The position numbers were made by a program, and so were the translations under genes. The notes below the pieces were generated by a model. It was not told where the DNA came from and searched no databases. It saw nothing but the letters and a program-made list of their open reading frames with translations. A stretch of 43,129 nt of DNA from UBA6168 sp964573725 (GTDB lineage Bacteria; Bacteroidota; Bacteroidia; Chitinophagales; Saprospiraceae): NCBI GenBank assembly GCA_964573725.1, contig CAZNLJ010000041.1:1-43129 (forward strand), written 5' to 3'. Of this stretch, positions 34,668-43,129 are shown piece after piece. Each line of letters starts with the position of its first letter. The stretch's first letter is position 1.

Positions 34668-37600
34668 ATGAAAAAGCAACGATACCTCCGGATATTCGAT
34701 TATCTCAGGGAATTTTCCAAGATAAGGACCAAGCCCGTCCGGGATATCGAGGGGAGTGCCAATTATCATGCGACCATCTGGCTGAACGATATTCCCGAAG
34801 ATTTCCTGAACGAAAACATCCTCCGGTCCGGGTTCGACCGCACGCAAAAGGAATACTGGTTAAAAATCAAGAAACCGAAGGAACCTGTTCCGCCCCGGTT
34901 CGGAAACCTGCCGCCCGAACTGGAACCATGGGTCGACGCTTCATCCCTGCAGGACGAAAGCAAGGGGCCGACGATCTATGATTCCATCGTAGCGGAAGGG
35001 GCAACCCTGCTTCTGAACGACTTCCCCCAGATCAAGGATGCCTTCACCAGGTACGTCGACGGGCAGTGGCTCGACGACCTCATCGCCTACCAACCGGCAA
35101 TGGAACGATACCGGACCGAAAAGGGGCGGTACGACAGGACCCATGCCTTCTACACCAAATTGTTCCGGATCTTCAACAAGATCCAACAGCAGGGGGAAGC
35201 TTTCGAACTGGTCATCGGGGTGGGACTACTCAATTTCAAGGATGTGCGGGGCACCAAAGTGTTCCGCCACCTGGTGACGCAAGGGGTCGACATCGACTTC
35301 GACTATTTGAACCGGGATACGGAGATTACGGTGACCCCCGGCACCACGCACGGACCCAAGGTCGAGACCGAAGCCATCCTCGACCTGGTGGAGACCTTCC
35401 ACCCCCAGAATGTCAACCGGGCGGGAAAAGCGGCGGCGGATCATTTCCAATCGGAGGCTTTCGAGGACATCTTTTCGGGGGGTATGCACAAGATTCTGGA
35501 GAAGTTCGCCGAAAGCATCCATCCGCAGGGCGTTTATCTGGATTCAGCGGGAAAACCCGGACCAGCTCCTTCGCTTCCCATGGTCACCTTCTCCCCGGCC
35601 CTGTTGCTCCGGATGCGCAATACCCGGGGACTGACGACGATGTATGAGGACATACTGGCCGACCTGTCGGCGGCCGGGGACGACCTGGATATTCCGGCCA
35701 TCAACGACCTCATCGGCTACGACGATGCGGACGGTGAAAAATCGGTCGGCGAGCCCGGCCCATCTAACGGCCAGGCGGAAGACCTTGCCTTTTTTTTTCC
35801 GAAGGAATACAACGAGGAGCAAAAGCGCATCATCGAGAAAGTCCGGCGCAACAATAAGGTCCTGGTGCAGGGCCCACCCGGAACCGGAAAGTCCCATACG
35901 ATCGCAAACCTCATCTGCCATTTGCTCGCCGACGGAAACCGGCTGCTGATCACCGCACAGACCACACGGGCACTGGAAGTCCTCAAGGACAAACTGCCGA
36001 CCCAGTTCCGGGACTTGACTGTCAACCTGTTGGGCGGTGACGCCGCCTACATGTCCGAGCTGAATGCCAGCGTAAGCACCATCATCGCCGAACTCGACAA
36101 CCCGGATGTGCCGGCGTACCGGGAGCGGATAATAGCGGTGGAAGCCGATTTGGCGCGCATCCGGGAAGAACAGGCACTACTCCGGAGCCTGCTTGCCAGG
36201 AGCCGGTACGAAACGACCGAAACCCGGACTTTCAACGAGCAATATGCCGGCACCTTGTTGGAAATCGCGGAGGCACTGGAACGGGATACGGCAGCCCATC
36301 AATGGTACCGGGACAATTTCGGCGAGGCGGACGGGGAGGAGGTCATTTCCCGATTACGGACGTTGATACCGTTGCATGGGGCATTCCGGCAAACGCCACG
36401 GGCACTCCTGGAGGCGGAGCTGCCGAATATCGCCGGATTGCCGTCCCCGGATCTTTTACAAGCATACGTCAGCCTGGCCGAGGCATTGGCCAGCCCCCGG
36501 TTCCGGCATGTAGCGGAACGTATCATCGAATGTACCGACCACGACCAGGCCCTGAAGCATTTGTCCGACCTGGAAGCCACCTATCGGAAGCTGGAAAACA
36601 TCCAACTCGACTTTTTGTCCGATGTGACGCGAGATGTCGCGGCCGGAACGGCATTCCGATGGAGACACAAGTTACAACAGTCGGCGGAATGTTTCCGCCG
36701 GCTGAATCCGGCGGAATTGCGAAAGGTCGACCGGGACCTGGAGATCGTCTACCCTGCCGGAAAGGGCCGCCGTATCTTGAAGCACGATGCGAAAATCCTG
36801 CTCCGGTACCTGCAACAGGGCAACGAGCTCCGGGGAATGCTGTTTCCCCTGAAAAAAGCTTTCCTGTCGCAGGAAATCCGGGAAAAGCTCTATTTCATCC
36901 GGGAGGTCAAGGTCAACGGCAGCGATTGTGACACGGAAGCGGAGTTCATGACCGTGCTGCAGCACCTGGAAATCATGGAAACCCTGTCGGAAATTGCGGA
37001 TATCTGGCAGACGAGCGTACCGGCCCGACAGCAACTTGCCCGGCAATACGAGGAATTGCATGACCTGCAATCAAAGGTGGAATTGGCGCTTCGGTTGCTG
37101 GAGGAAGCAGCCGACCTGAAGCAGCACATCAGGCAGGACCGTGAATTGCGCTTCGAACCCTTGGAACCGGAGGTACTGGCGGATCTTCAAGCCAGGATCG
37201 AATACAGCCTGGTGCAGGATAAGATGACGGCTTGCCAGAAACAACTCGACCAGGCCATCAGCTACCTGGACCGGCCCTCTCTACATCCGATCAAGGCGGA
37301 ACTCCAGGCCGCATACCGGCATCCGCACCCCAACCGTTACCGGGAACTGATGGAGGAACTGGCCAAGCTGCGGCAGGACCAGCAACGCTATCGGGATTAC
37401 CGCGAGACCTGGGACTGGCTGTCCGACAAGATTCCGGCCACCCTGGCCGAGGTGGAAGCCGGTTCTTTTTTGGAAAAAGATATAGCGAGACTCCGGGAGG
37501 CCATGCTTTACAGGCATGCGAAGGATCGGCTGACCCGGTGGCAGGAAGAAAAAGAGGAGCAACCCATGGTCCGACGGCTCACCACCCTGGAGCAGGAGGA

Positions 37601-40124
37601 ACGCTTACTCATCGGCACGCTCGCCGCCCGGAAGGCATGGGTTCACCTGGTCGAACGGCTGCAGCAGAACGGGAACCTCCGGCAGCACCTGCAAGCCTGG
37701 TTGATGGCGATGCAAAGAATCGGAAAGACCGGAAAGGGACTGCGGGCGCAACGGTTCCGAAAGCAAGCGCAGCAAGAGATGGAACACTGCAAGGAAAGCA
37801 TACCTTGCTGGATCATGCCCTTGTACAAGGTCGTCGAAACCATCCGCCCCAAACAGGGGATGTACGACTACGTCATCATCGACGAAGCCAGCCAGCTGGG
37901 GCCCGATGCCATTTTCCTGCGCTATATCTCGAGGAACATCATCATCATCGGGGACGACAAGCAGACCGCGCCGGTGTATGTGGGCGTAGATTCCGCGCAT
38001 ATCACCCATCATATCCGGAACTACTTGCACAATATCCCCTTCAATCAATACTACGGACTGGAATTCAGCTTCTTCGACCATGCCCGCCTGTTTTGCGAGC
38101 AGGCTATCGTGTTGTCGGAACATTTCCGCTGCATGCCGGAGATCATCAATTTCTCCAGCCGTCATTTCTACGAGCCGAACGGGATCCGCCTGTATCCGCT
38201 GCGGCAGTACGGCCGCGACCGGTTGGATCCGCTGGTCACCGTTTTCTGCCCCGAGGGCTATACCGGCGGGACGACCGGGGCCCAAATCCGCAACATACCG
38301 GAGGCGGAGCGGATTGTCGCGACAATCGCCGGGATGATTAACGATCCCCGATATGAGAACAAGACCATCGGGGTGATTTCCCTGCAGGGTATTCAGCAGG
38401 CGCATGATATCGAAAACAGGCTAGAGGCTGCCATCGGCGAGCAGGAAATCAATGAGCGGAAAATCGTATGCGGTGATTCCGCATCCTTCCAGGGAGACGA
38501 GCGGGACATCATCTTACTCAGCCTGGTCACCGCCCCGGACCACCAAAGGGCGGCCCTGACCAAAACGGAGGACGAAAGACGTTTCAACGTGGCAGTCAGC
38601 CGGGCCAGGGACCAGGCCTGGCTCTTCCACTCCGTTCCACTGCAGGAACTTCGGCCCCATGACCTGCGCCATAAGCTCCTGGACCATTTCCTGAATTACC
38701 GGAAACCGGCATTTTCTGCGTCGACTGTCGTTCCCCGGGAATCCGGCCCGGTACCGAAACCCTTCGAAAGCTGGTTCGAAGTGGATGTGCACAACGACCT
38801 GGTCCGGAAAGGCCTGCAGGTCTCACCCCAATATGAGGTCGCGAACGGAAGATACCGGATCGACCTGGTGCTGTTCCTGCGCGACGGCTCCAGGATAGCC
38901 ATTGAATGCGACGGGGACAAGTGGCACGGACCGGAACAATTCGAAGCCGCCCACATGCGGCAAAGGACCCTGGAACGCTGCGGTTGGCAGTTCTTCCGGA
39001 TAGCGGGACACGAATATTACACAAACCGGGAACAGGCTTTGGAACCGCTTTGGCGTCTGATGCCGAGCCAAGATGATGATGATGAGGAGGAGGAGGAGGA
39101 GAATAAGGATCCGGATGCCCCAACGCCGGTCATCGCTTTGCCACAAGCACCTGTCGGGAGTGACCCTGCAGATGGCACCCCGCCATCGGAACCCAAAACG
39201 TCCGTTCCCACAACAGGACCCGACCCGGTGCCGCCGCCGGCAGCTCCCGAACCGACAATCCCTGGAGTGATGCCTCCGCACCGGCCGGCAAACCCGCCGG
39301 AACCGGTGCAGACCGATCCGAACCGCGTACTCCGGTATCTCAACCTCTTTTCTTCCGGAAATTATATCCTGACCAAGGACAATCCCCGGAAAGCGGACCA
39401 TGTGGTTCCGATTCCCGCTTCCCACCGGAACGGATTCCTGCTGCAATGCTATTCTTCCGGACACGTCAACAAGGTTCATATATCGACCTTGCTGATTAAA
39501 AAAATCGACCGCGAATACAAGAACGGCTGCCATGCCCATGGTCGGTTGACCGCCATCCATGTCATCAAAGCCGAAAAAATCCTGGGTATCTTCTTCCGGG
39601 AGGATGGTGTCCGTAAATTCAAGGCCCACAACACGAAAACATTATCCACCCGGGAGCTGCTGCACCTGCAAGGGATGAAGGTCATTTACAATGATTTTAC
39701 CGACATCGGGTACGAAATACTCCCCCTGGAAATGAACGGAGTACTCAAACGGTTAGTCTACAAGAGCCTGACGTCAGAGGGTAAGCCGCTGGATAATGAC
39801 TACTATGACGAGGAGTGGACGGCGCTGCGAACAGCGGTACCCGATCGCTTCCGGGAACCGGTTCGGCATGCCGTCCCGATGGCCCCCCTCCGGAAAGCCG
39901 GTTTGAAAAGTTTGGTAAAAGTGAAGTTCCTGGATACCGGAAGAGAGCTGCTCGTCCGGTTGGTCGATTACATGCCGGGGCCTCAGGCAAACCGGGACGG
40001 GGCTACGGATGTTTATTTCATGGCTCCGTTGGGGCAGGCCATTTCCGGAAAAAATGCGGGGGACCGGACCCGCATCGGCACGATGGGGCAGGAACTGGAG
40101 GTATTGGAAGTAGGGGAAGGGTGA
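34668..40124 (+). CDS. Giant superfamily 1 helicase with MTES_1575/Vsr-like nuclease domain
   Basis: 1818 residues from ATG at 34668 (MKKQRYLRIFDYL); a GTG 18 codons upstream is less likely. Residues 1-390 are an unrecognised N-terminal region. Walker A is GPPGTGKS (402-409). An interrupted helicase core with long coiled-coil inserts (about 470-1040) leads to the DEAS box (D1072). Motifs HFRCMPEIINF, ASFQGDERDIILLSLV and RRFNVAVSRARDQAW complete the UPF1-like set. Residues 1350-1460 are a PD-(D/E)xK nuclease of the MTES_1575/Vsr type: D1399 in RIDLVLF, E1413 and D1415 in IAIECDGDKWHG. A DDDDEEEEEE stretch (1469-1478) and a Pro-rich linker precede a C-terminal region (about 1555-1818) I do not recognise. 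The layout recalls single-protein helicase-Vsr defence enzymes such as Hhe, but the ends differ. Confidence 0.87.
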   Translation: MKKQRYLRIFDYLREFSKIRTKPVRDIEGSANYHATIWLNDIPEDFLNENILRSGFDRTQKEYWLKIKKPKEPVPPRFGNLPPELEPWVDASSLQDESKGPTIYDSIVAEGATLLLNDFPQIKDAFTRYVDGQWLDDLIAYQPAMERYRTEKGRYDRTHAFYTKLFRIFNKIQQQGEAFELVIGVGLLNFKDVRGTKVFRHLVTQGVDIDFDYLNRDTEITVTPGTTHGPKVETEAILDLVETFHPQNVNRAGKAAADHFQSEAFEDIFSGGMHKILEKFAESIHPQGVYLDSAGKPGPAPSLPMVTFSPALLLRMRNTRGLTTMYEDILADLSAAGDDLDIPAINDLIGYDDADGEKSVGEPGPSNGQAEDLAFFFPKEYNEEQKRIIEKVRRNNKVLVQGPPGTGKSHTIANLICHLLADGNRLLITAQTTRALEVLKDKLPTQFRDLTVNLLGGDAAYMSELNASVSTIIAELDNPDVPAYRERIIAVEADLARIREEQALLRSLLARSRYETTETRTFNEQYAGTLLEIAEALERDTAAHQWYRDNFGEADGEEVISRLRTLIPLHGAFRQTPRALLEAELPNIAGLPSPDLLQAYVSLAEALASPRFRHVAERIIECTDHDQALKHLSDLEATYRKLENIQLDFLSDVTRDVAAGTAFRWRHKLQQSAECFRRLNPAELRKVDRDLEIVYPAGKGRRILKHDAKILLRYLQQGNELRGMLFPLKKAFLSQEIREKLYFIREVKVNGSDCDTEAEFMTVLQHLEIMETLSEIADIWQTSVPARQQLARQYEELHDLQSKVELALRLLEEAADLKQHIRQDRELRFEPLEPEVLADLQARIEYSLVQDKMTACQKQLDQAISYLDRPSLHPIKAELQAAYRHPHPNRYRELMEELAKLRQDQQRYRDYRETWDWLSDKIPATLAEVEAGSFLEKDIARLREAMLYRHAKDRLTRWQEEKEEQPMVRRLTTLEQEERLLIGTLAARKAWVHLVERLQQNGNLRQHLQAWLMAMQRIGKTGKGLRAQRFRKQAQQEMEHCKESIPCWIMPLYKVVETIRPKQGMYDYVIIDEASQLGPDAIFLRYISRNIIIIGDDKQTAPVYVGVDSAHITHHIRNYLHNIPFNQYYGLEFSFFDHARLFCEQAIVLSEHFRCMPEIINFSSRHFYEPNGIRLYPLRQYGRDRLDPLVTVFCPEGYTGGTTGAQIRNIPEAERIVATIAGMINDPRYENKTIGVISLQGIQQAHDIENRLEAAIGEQEINERKIVCGDSASFQGDERDIILLSLVTAPDHQRAALTKTEDERRFNVAVSRARDQAWLFHSVPLQELRPHDLRHKLLDHFLNYRKPAFSASTVVPRESGPVPKPFESWFEVDVHNDLVRKGLQVSPQYEVANGRYRIDLVLFLRDGSRIAIECDGDKWHGPEQFEAAHMRQRTLERCGWQFFRIAGHEYYTNREQALEPLWRLMPSQDDDDEEEEEENKDPDAPTPVIALPQAPVGSDPADGTPPSEPKTSVPTTGPDPVPPPAAPEPTIPGVMPPHRPANPPEPVQTDPNRVLRYLNLFSSGNYILTKDNPRKADHVVPIPASHRNGFLLQCYSSGHVNKVHISTLLIKKIDREYKNGCHAHGRLTAIHVIKAEKILGIFFREDGVRKFKAHNTKTLSTRELLHLQGMKVIYNDFTDIGYEILPLEMNGVLKRLVYKSLTSEGKPLDNDYYDEEWTALRTAVPDRFREPVRHAVPMAPLRKAGLKSLVKVKFLDTGRELLVRLVDYMPGPQANRDGATDVYFMAPLGQAISGKNAGDRTRIGTMGQELEVLEVGEG

Positions 40125-40163
40125 TCTTTCAACTTATTCATCTTGTTCTCATTCATTTGAAAT

Positions 40164-40493
40164 ATGCAAGAATCGAAAGCCGTACTTCGGGAATTACTCA
40201 AATTCCGCGACGAAAGAGCTTGGGCACCTTTTCATAATCCGAAAGACCTCGCTTTGGCACTGAATGTCGAGGCCGGTGAACTGTTGGAATTATTCCTCTG
40301 GAAACAGCCGGAGGAAGCCGATCGGGAAAGGGTCAAGGAGGAGTTGGCGGATGTTTTCGCTTATGCCTTGTTATTGGCGGACAAGTACGGATTCGATTTG
40401 GAGGAAATCATGCTGGAAAAGATTGGGAAAAATGCCATCAAGTATCCGGTGGACAAATCGAAAGGCACCGCGAAGAAATATGACGAATTATGA
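40164..40493 (+). CDS. MazG-like nucleotide pyrophosphohydrolase
   Basis: 109 residues, the normal size for single-domain all-alpha NTP pyrophosphatases. The metal-binding pairs are present: E36-x2-E39 in VEAGELLELF and E60-x2-D63 in KEELADVFAY. The nearby K-rich tail (DKSKGTAKKYDEL) is typical. Such enzymes hydrolyse (d)NTPs to monophosphates; they may clean up damaged nucleotides or starve phage replication. It overlaps the next gene by 4 bp (ATGA), so the two are translated together, and MazG next to a DUF2075 helicase is a pairing I recall from other genomes. Composition here is less GC-rich than the upstream cassette genes, hinting at a separate origin. Nucleotide preference is unknown. 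Confidence 0.92.
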   Translation: MQESKAVLRELLKFRDERAWAPFHNPKDLALALNVEAGELLELFLWKQPEEADRERVKEELADVFAYALLLADKYGFDLEEIMLEKIGKNAIKYPVDKSKGTAKKYDEL

Positions 40494-42742
40494 AATCATC
40501 CGTAGTACCCCATTTTGAGATTTCGGAGCAATATGATTTCAACGAGGAAGCCCTTGACGACCTCAGGGACAACATCTATATCCGGCGACAGTGGCCCCTC
40601 GTCTATTTCATTCAGCACGAGGCACACCGCATCGCCTATGTCGGTGAATCCACCGATGCGCTCACACGCATCCGCACCCACTTGGAAAACAAGGAAAGAA
40701 GACGATTGCAGAAAATTTCCATCATTGGTTCCTTCACCTTCAACAAGTCGGCCACCCTGGATATCGAGTCCAAGCTCATCCAGTATATCGCTGCGGATGC
40801 ACACTATCGATTACAAAACCGAAATAACGGTCTATCCAAACACAATTACTACCAACAGGAAGAATACAATACCCTTTTCAAAGCCATCTGGGAGAAGTTG
40901 TTGGAGAAAAATATCGTCCGGAAATCCCTGGTGGAAATCGAAAATTCCGAATTATTCAAATATTCTCCCTTCAAGGCACTGAACGAGGACCAGCATGTTT
41001 CCATTTTGGAAATACTCGAGCATCTTTCCAGGAAGGATTCCAGCCGTATTGTCGTTAGTGGAAGTGCCGGTACCGGCAAGACCATCCTGGCCACATACCT
41101 TATCAAATTGCTCCTGACGGATCTCGTGGATGAACCGGCTGACCCGAAGGAAGAAGGCAGCCAGGAATTACAATACGTCAAAGCATTTCGTGCTCGATAC
41201 CCTTCTCCGAAGGTCGGCCTGGTCATTGCCATGACTTCCCTCCGGAAAACCTTGCAAGACGTCTTTCACCACGTTCCTGGCTTGGACGCTGCCATGGTCA
41301 TCAGTCCTTCCGATGCCCTGACATCAAGCAATGCAAAACCCTATGACCTCCTCATCGTGGATGAAGCACATCGCTTACGGCGATTCAAGAACCTCGGATG
41401 GATGGGTACTTTCCGTATAAATAATCGCAAGCTGGGCTTGGATGACCATGGAACCGAACTGGACTGGATCTTGGCCATCAGCAAGAACCAGCTTTTTTTC
41501 TACGACCCGGCACAGTCTGTGAAACCTTCCGACGTAGCAGCGGACCGGTTTGACCGAATGATGGCGGATGGTCCGGTCAAAAGGCTCACCTTGAAATCAC
41601 AGATGCGGGTTAAAGGTGGTAACGACTACTTGCGTTTCATTGATGACCTGCTGAACACCCGACCAATCGGGAAGCCTTTTCAGGACCCCGATTACGAGTT
41701 ACGTTTTTTCGATGACTTCAATGACTTGTACGCCGTATTGAAAGAGCGGGAAAAGAACTTCGGTTTATGCAGAATGATAGCAGGCTATGCTTGGCCCTGG
41801 ATTTCAAAGCCCAGGAAGGGTCAGTCCGTGGATCCGTCCACCATGGACATCGAACTGGACGGACTCTCATTCCGTTGGAACGCTACGGACAAGGATTGGA
41901 TCAATAAGGGGGACCCCCTTCGGGAGATTGGCTGCATCCATACCACCCAGGGGTACGACTTGAACTACGCGGCCGTTATTTTCGGCAAGGAGATAGACTT
42001 TGATGAAAAAAAGCATTGCATAGTCATTGACCCTGAACACTATCATGACAGGAATGGGAAAAAGGGCATCGACAGCATCGAAACGTTGAAAGCTTATATC
42101 ATAAATATTTACAAGACCATTCTGTATAGAGGTATCAGAGGCACTTACATCTATGCTTGCAACCCCAGCCTGCGCAACTATTTGAAGCGATATTTAATTG
42201 TCCATGAAAAGCAAAAGGCGGTGCCCCGTAAACCCTTCCAGGTGCTCCACCGGGGTGCAATGACCGAACCGATCGGAAACGTTGTTCCTTTGGTGAATTT
42301 CAAGGCTGCAGCAGGTTCGTTCAGCGAATTACAAGGACATCAAATTACGGAATGGGTAGAATTACCCAACGGGATACCAACACGGAAAGGGGATTTCATT
42401 TGCCAGGTGCTGGGCGAATCCATGAATAAGGTCATTCCGAATGGAGCCTATTGCCTTTTCCGCCAGGACGAAGGTGGAACCCGAAACGGTAAGATTACCC
42501 TGGTGCAGGCAATTGCCATTCAAGATTCGGAATTCGGTGCAGGTTATACTGTTAAGGAATATCAAAGTGATAAACGGTACGATGAGCAGGGTTGGACACA
42601 TCGATCAATTACGCTCAGACCAAAATCCAATCTACCCCATTATCGGGAAATCGTGCTCACTCAAGAGGATTTGACCGATTTCAAGGTTGTCGGAATCTTT
42701 GTACAGGTATTGTGGCAGGATGAATTACATCATGAACATTAG
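40490..42742 (+). CDS. GIY-YIG / DUF2075 helicase / S24 LexA-like peptidase fusion
   Basis: 750 residues. Residues 36-110 are a GIY-YIG nuclease variant, with VYF (V38-Y39) and AYVGES for the two signature strands, then RIRTHL. Residues 180-570 are the DUF2075 (Schlafen-like group) helicase: GSAGTGKT (K197), IVDEAHRL (D291-E292), SQMRVKGG, IHTTQGYDLNYAAVIFG and KTILYRGIRGTYIY. Residues 605-745 form an S24 (LexA/UmuD-like) domain: a candidate cleavage site A608-G609 in FKAAAGSF, S644 in GESMNK, and K689 in YTVKEY. The Ala-to-Ser distance of 36 matches UmuD/LexA. The protein may therefore cut itself upon a DNA-damage signal and release the nuclease-helicase part. Last gene of the cassette; no terminator is obvious after it. 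Confidence 0.9.
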   Translation: MKSSVVPHFEISEQYDFNEEALDDLRDNIYIRRQWPLVYFIQHEAHRIAYVGESTDALTRIRTHLENKERRRLQKISIIGSFTFNKSATLDIESKLIQYIAADAHYRLQNRNNGLSKHNYYQQEEYNTLFKAIWEKLLEKNIVRKSLVEIENSELFKYSPFKALNEDQHVSILEILEHLSRKDSSRIVVSGSAGTGKTILATYLIKLLLTDLVDEPADPKEEGSQELQYVKAFRARYPSPKVGLVIAMTSLRKTLQDVFHHVPGLDAAMVISPSDALTSSNAKPYDLLIVDEAHRLRRFKNLGWMGTFRINNRKLGLDDHGTELDWILAISKNQLFFYDPAQSVKPSDVAADRFDRMMADGPVKRLTLKSQMRVKGGNDYLRFIDDLLNTRPIGKPFQDPDYELRFFDDFNDLYAVLKEREKNFGLCRMIAGYAWPWISKPRKGQSVDPSTMDIELDGLSFRWNATDKDWINKGDPLREIGCIHTTQGYDLNYAAVIFGKEIDFDEKKHCIVIDPEHYHDRNGKKGIDSIETLKAYIINIYKTILYRGIRGTYIYACNPSLRNYLKRYLIVHEKQKAVPRKPFQVLHRGAMTEPIGNVVPLVNFKAAAGSFSELQGHQITEWVELPNGIPTRKGDFICQVLGESMNKVIPNGAYCLFRQDEGGTRNGKITLVQAIAIQDSEFGAGYTVKEYQSDKRYDEQGWTHRSITLRPKSNLPHYREIVLTQEDLTDFKVVGIFVQVLWQDELHHEH

Positions 42743-42972
42743 AATAAGGCTTGCCGAAAATGCCCCGACCAAATTAATTGCTCGTAAGACATGCAATTAA
42801 ATCATATCAATTTGACAATAGTTCGTATTTGTTGCATGAGACGGCCATCATCGACCAAGTTTGATGGAAACTCGCCTGTTCCAATTCAAGACAATTCACC
42901 GACCAGATCAAAGGACGGAAAAAAGGCATGAAGAATGCTATATTCATCAACCGACTCGCTTCCCGCTTCGAA
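42743..42972. other. AT-rich intergenic region before repeat C
   Basis: 230 bp with low GC relative to the window. A frame on the minus strand from inside repeat C to 42807 (63 codons, with KMRSKREASRLMN) is open but matches nothing I recognise. No terminator hairpin is visible after the 42742 stop. Confidence 0.5.
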
Positions 42973-43129
42973 CGCATCTTTAGCACCTCATAAACCAAAT
43001 CGAATATTTTGATGGCAAGGTTCGCATGATTGTATAATAACGTAAGCTACACATAACCAAGGGGTCTTTATTGAGCTTCCCGCCTTTTGGACAGGACGGC
43101 CGGCGGCGCGCCCAAGCGCGACGCCGGCC
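42973..43129 (-). repeat. Interspersed hairpin repeat, copy C, cut by the window edge
   Basis: On the minus strand this runs from the partial GC hairpin (arm GGCCGGCGTCGCGC, loop TTGG, second arm GCGCGCCGCC) through TGTCCAAAAGGCGGGAAGC, AATAAAGACCCC, TAGCTTACG and GCGAACCTTGCCATC to CGATTTGG. It matches copy B closely. Thirteen of the 14 visible hairpin pairs are kept, with a third variant at arm position 7 (G-C here and in A, T-A in B). It is inverted relative to A and B. The left half of the element lies beyond the window. Confidence 0.8.

Noticed and set aside
42807..42998. Small minus-strand gene next to repeat C
   Set aside because: It starts inside the repeat, has no ribosome site and matches nothing recognised; treated as possible mobile-element debris.

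Overview
The window looks like chromosomal DNA of a high-GC member of the Bacteroidota, probably near Saprospiria/Lewinella-type organisms. The evidence is FISUMP-type secreted proteins, an HYR/Ig-like secreted protein, perfect or near-perfect copies of the Bacteroidota -7 promoter element (TAnnTTTG) before several genes, weak Shine-Dalgarno sequences, and a TPR protein directly ahead of ribH. The phylum call is an inference from family content. No rRNA, tRNA, CRISPR array or intact insertion sequence was seen.

Layout. (1) 1-2994, minus strand: two cell-surface genes, an HYR-like secreted protein that runs off the left edge and a FISUMP protein. (2) 3838-10175, minus strand: a five-gene biosynthetic cluster comprising a GMC-type flavin oxidoreductase, a Gfo/Idh/MocA oxidoreductase, an internally duplicated membrane protein, a nucleotidyltransferase-like/CDP-alcohol phosphatidyltransferase fusion and a GT4 glycosyltransferase. 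It plausibly makes a polyol-phosphate or glycosylated membrane compound, product unknown. (3) 10892-17125, plus strand: a small protein with a CarD/UvrD-tail-like N-terminus, a thioredoxin-fold lipoprotein, a TIR-like/TPR/short-chain dehydrogenase fusion and pdhA. (4) 17126-19570: a gene-poor stretch with an interspersed repeat and a decayed copy of the surface locus, namely a second FISUMP gene cut short by a nonsense codon followed by a frameshifted fragment of the HYR-like gene. (5) 20302-24238, plus strand: TPR protein, ribH, a nicotinamidase-fold protein lacking the catalytic residues, and a gamma-glutamyltranspeptidase. (6) 24580-42742, plus strand: an 18-kb defence cassette.

The cassette has a well-formed Bacteroidota promoter at its head. 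In order it encodes an SNF2 helicase with a C-terminal DUF3883 domain, a 57-codon remnant of an AAA ATPase, a DUF1156 DNA adenine methyltransferase, a HEPN-DUF499 ATPase, an 1818-residue superfamily 1 helicase with an MTES_1575/Vsr-like nuclease domain and an unrecognised C-terminal domain, a MazG-like pyrophosphohydrolase, and a GIY-YIG/DUF2075/S24-peptidase fusion. The first genes overlap or nearly touch, which argues for one co-translated unit. The modification enzyme, ATPases, helicases and nucleases suggest a restriction- or DISARM-like anti-phage system. The last two genes could be a separate damage- or nucleotide-sensing module.

A roughly 275-bp repeat with a strong GC-rich hairpin occurs three times: 10387-10663 (+), 17745-18018 (+), and from 42973 to the right edge (-). 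The second and third copies lie in opposite orientation on either side of the ribH/ggt block and the defence cassette. Arm changes between copies preserve pairing. I cannot assign the repeat to a known family.
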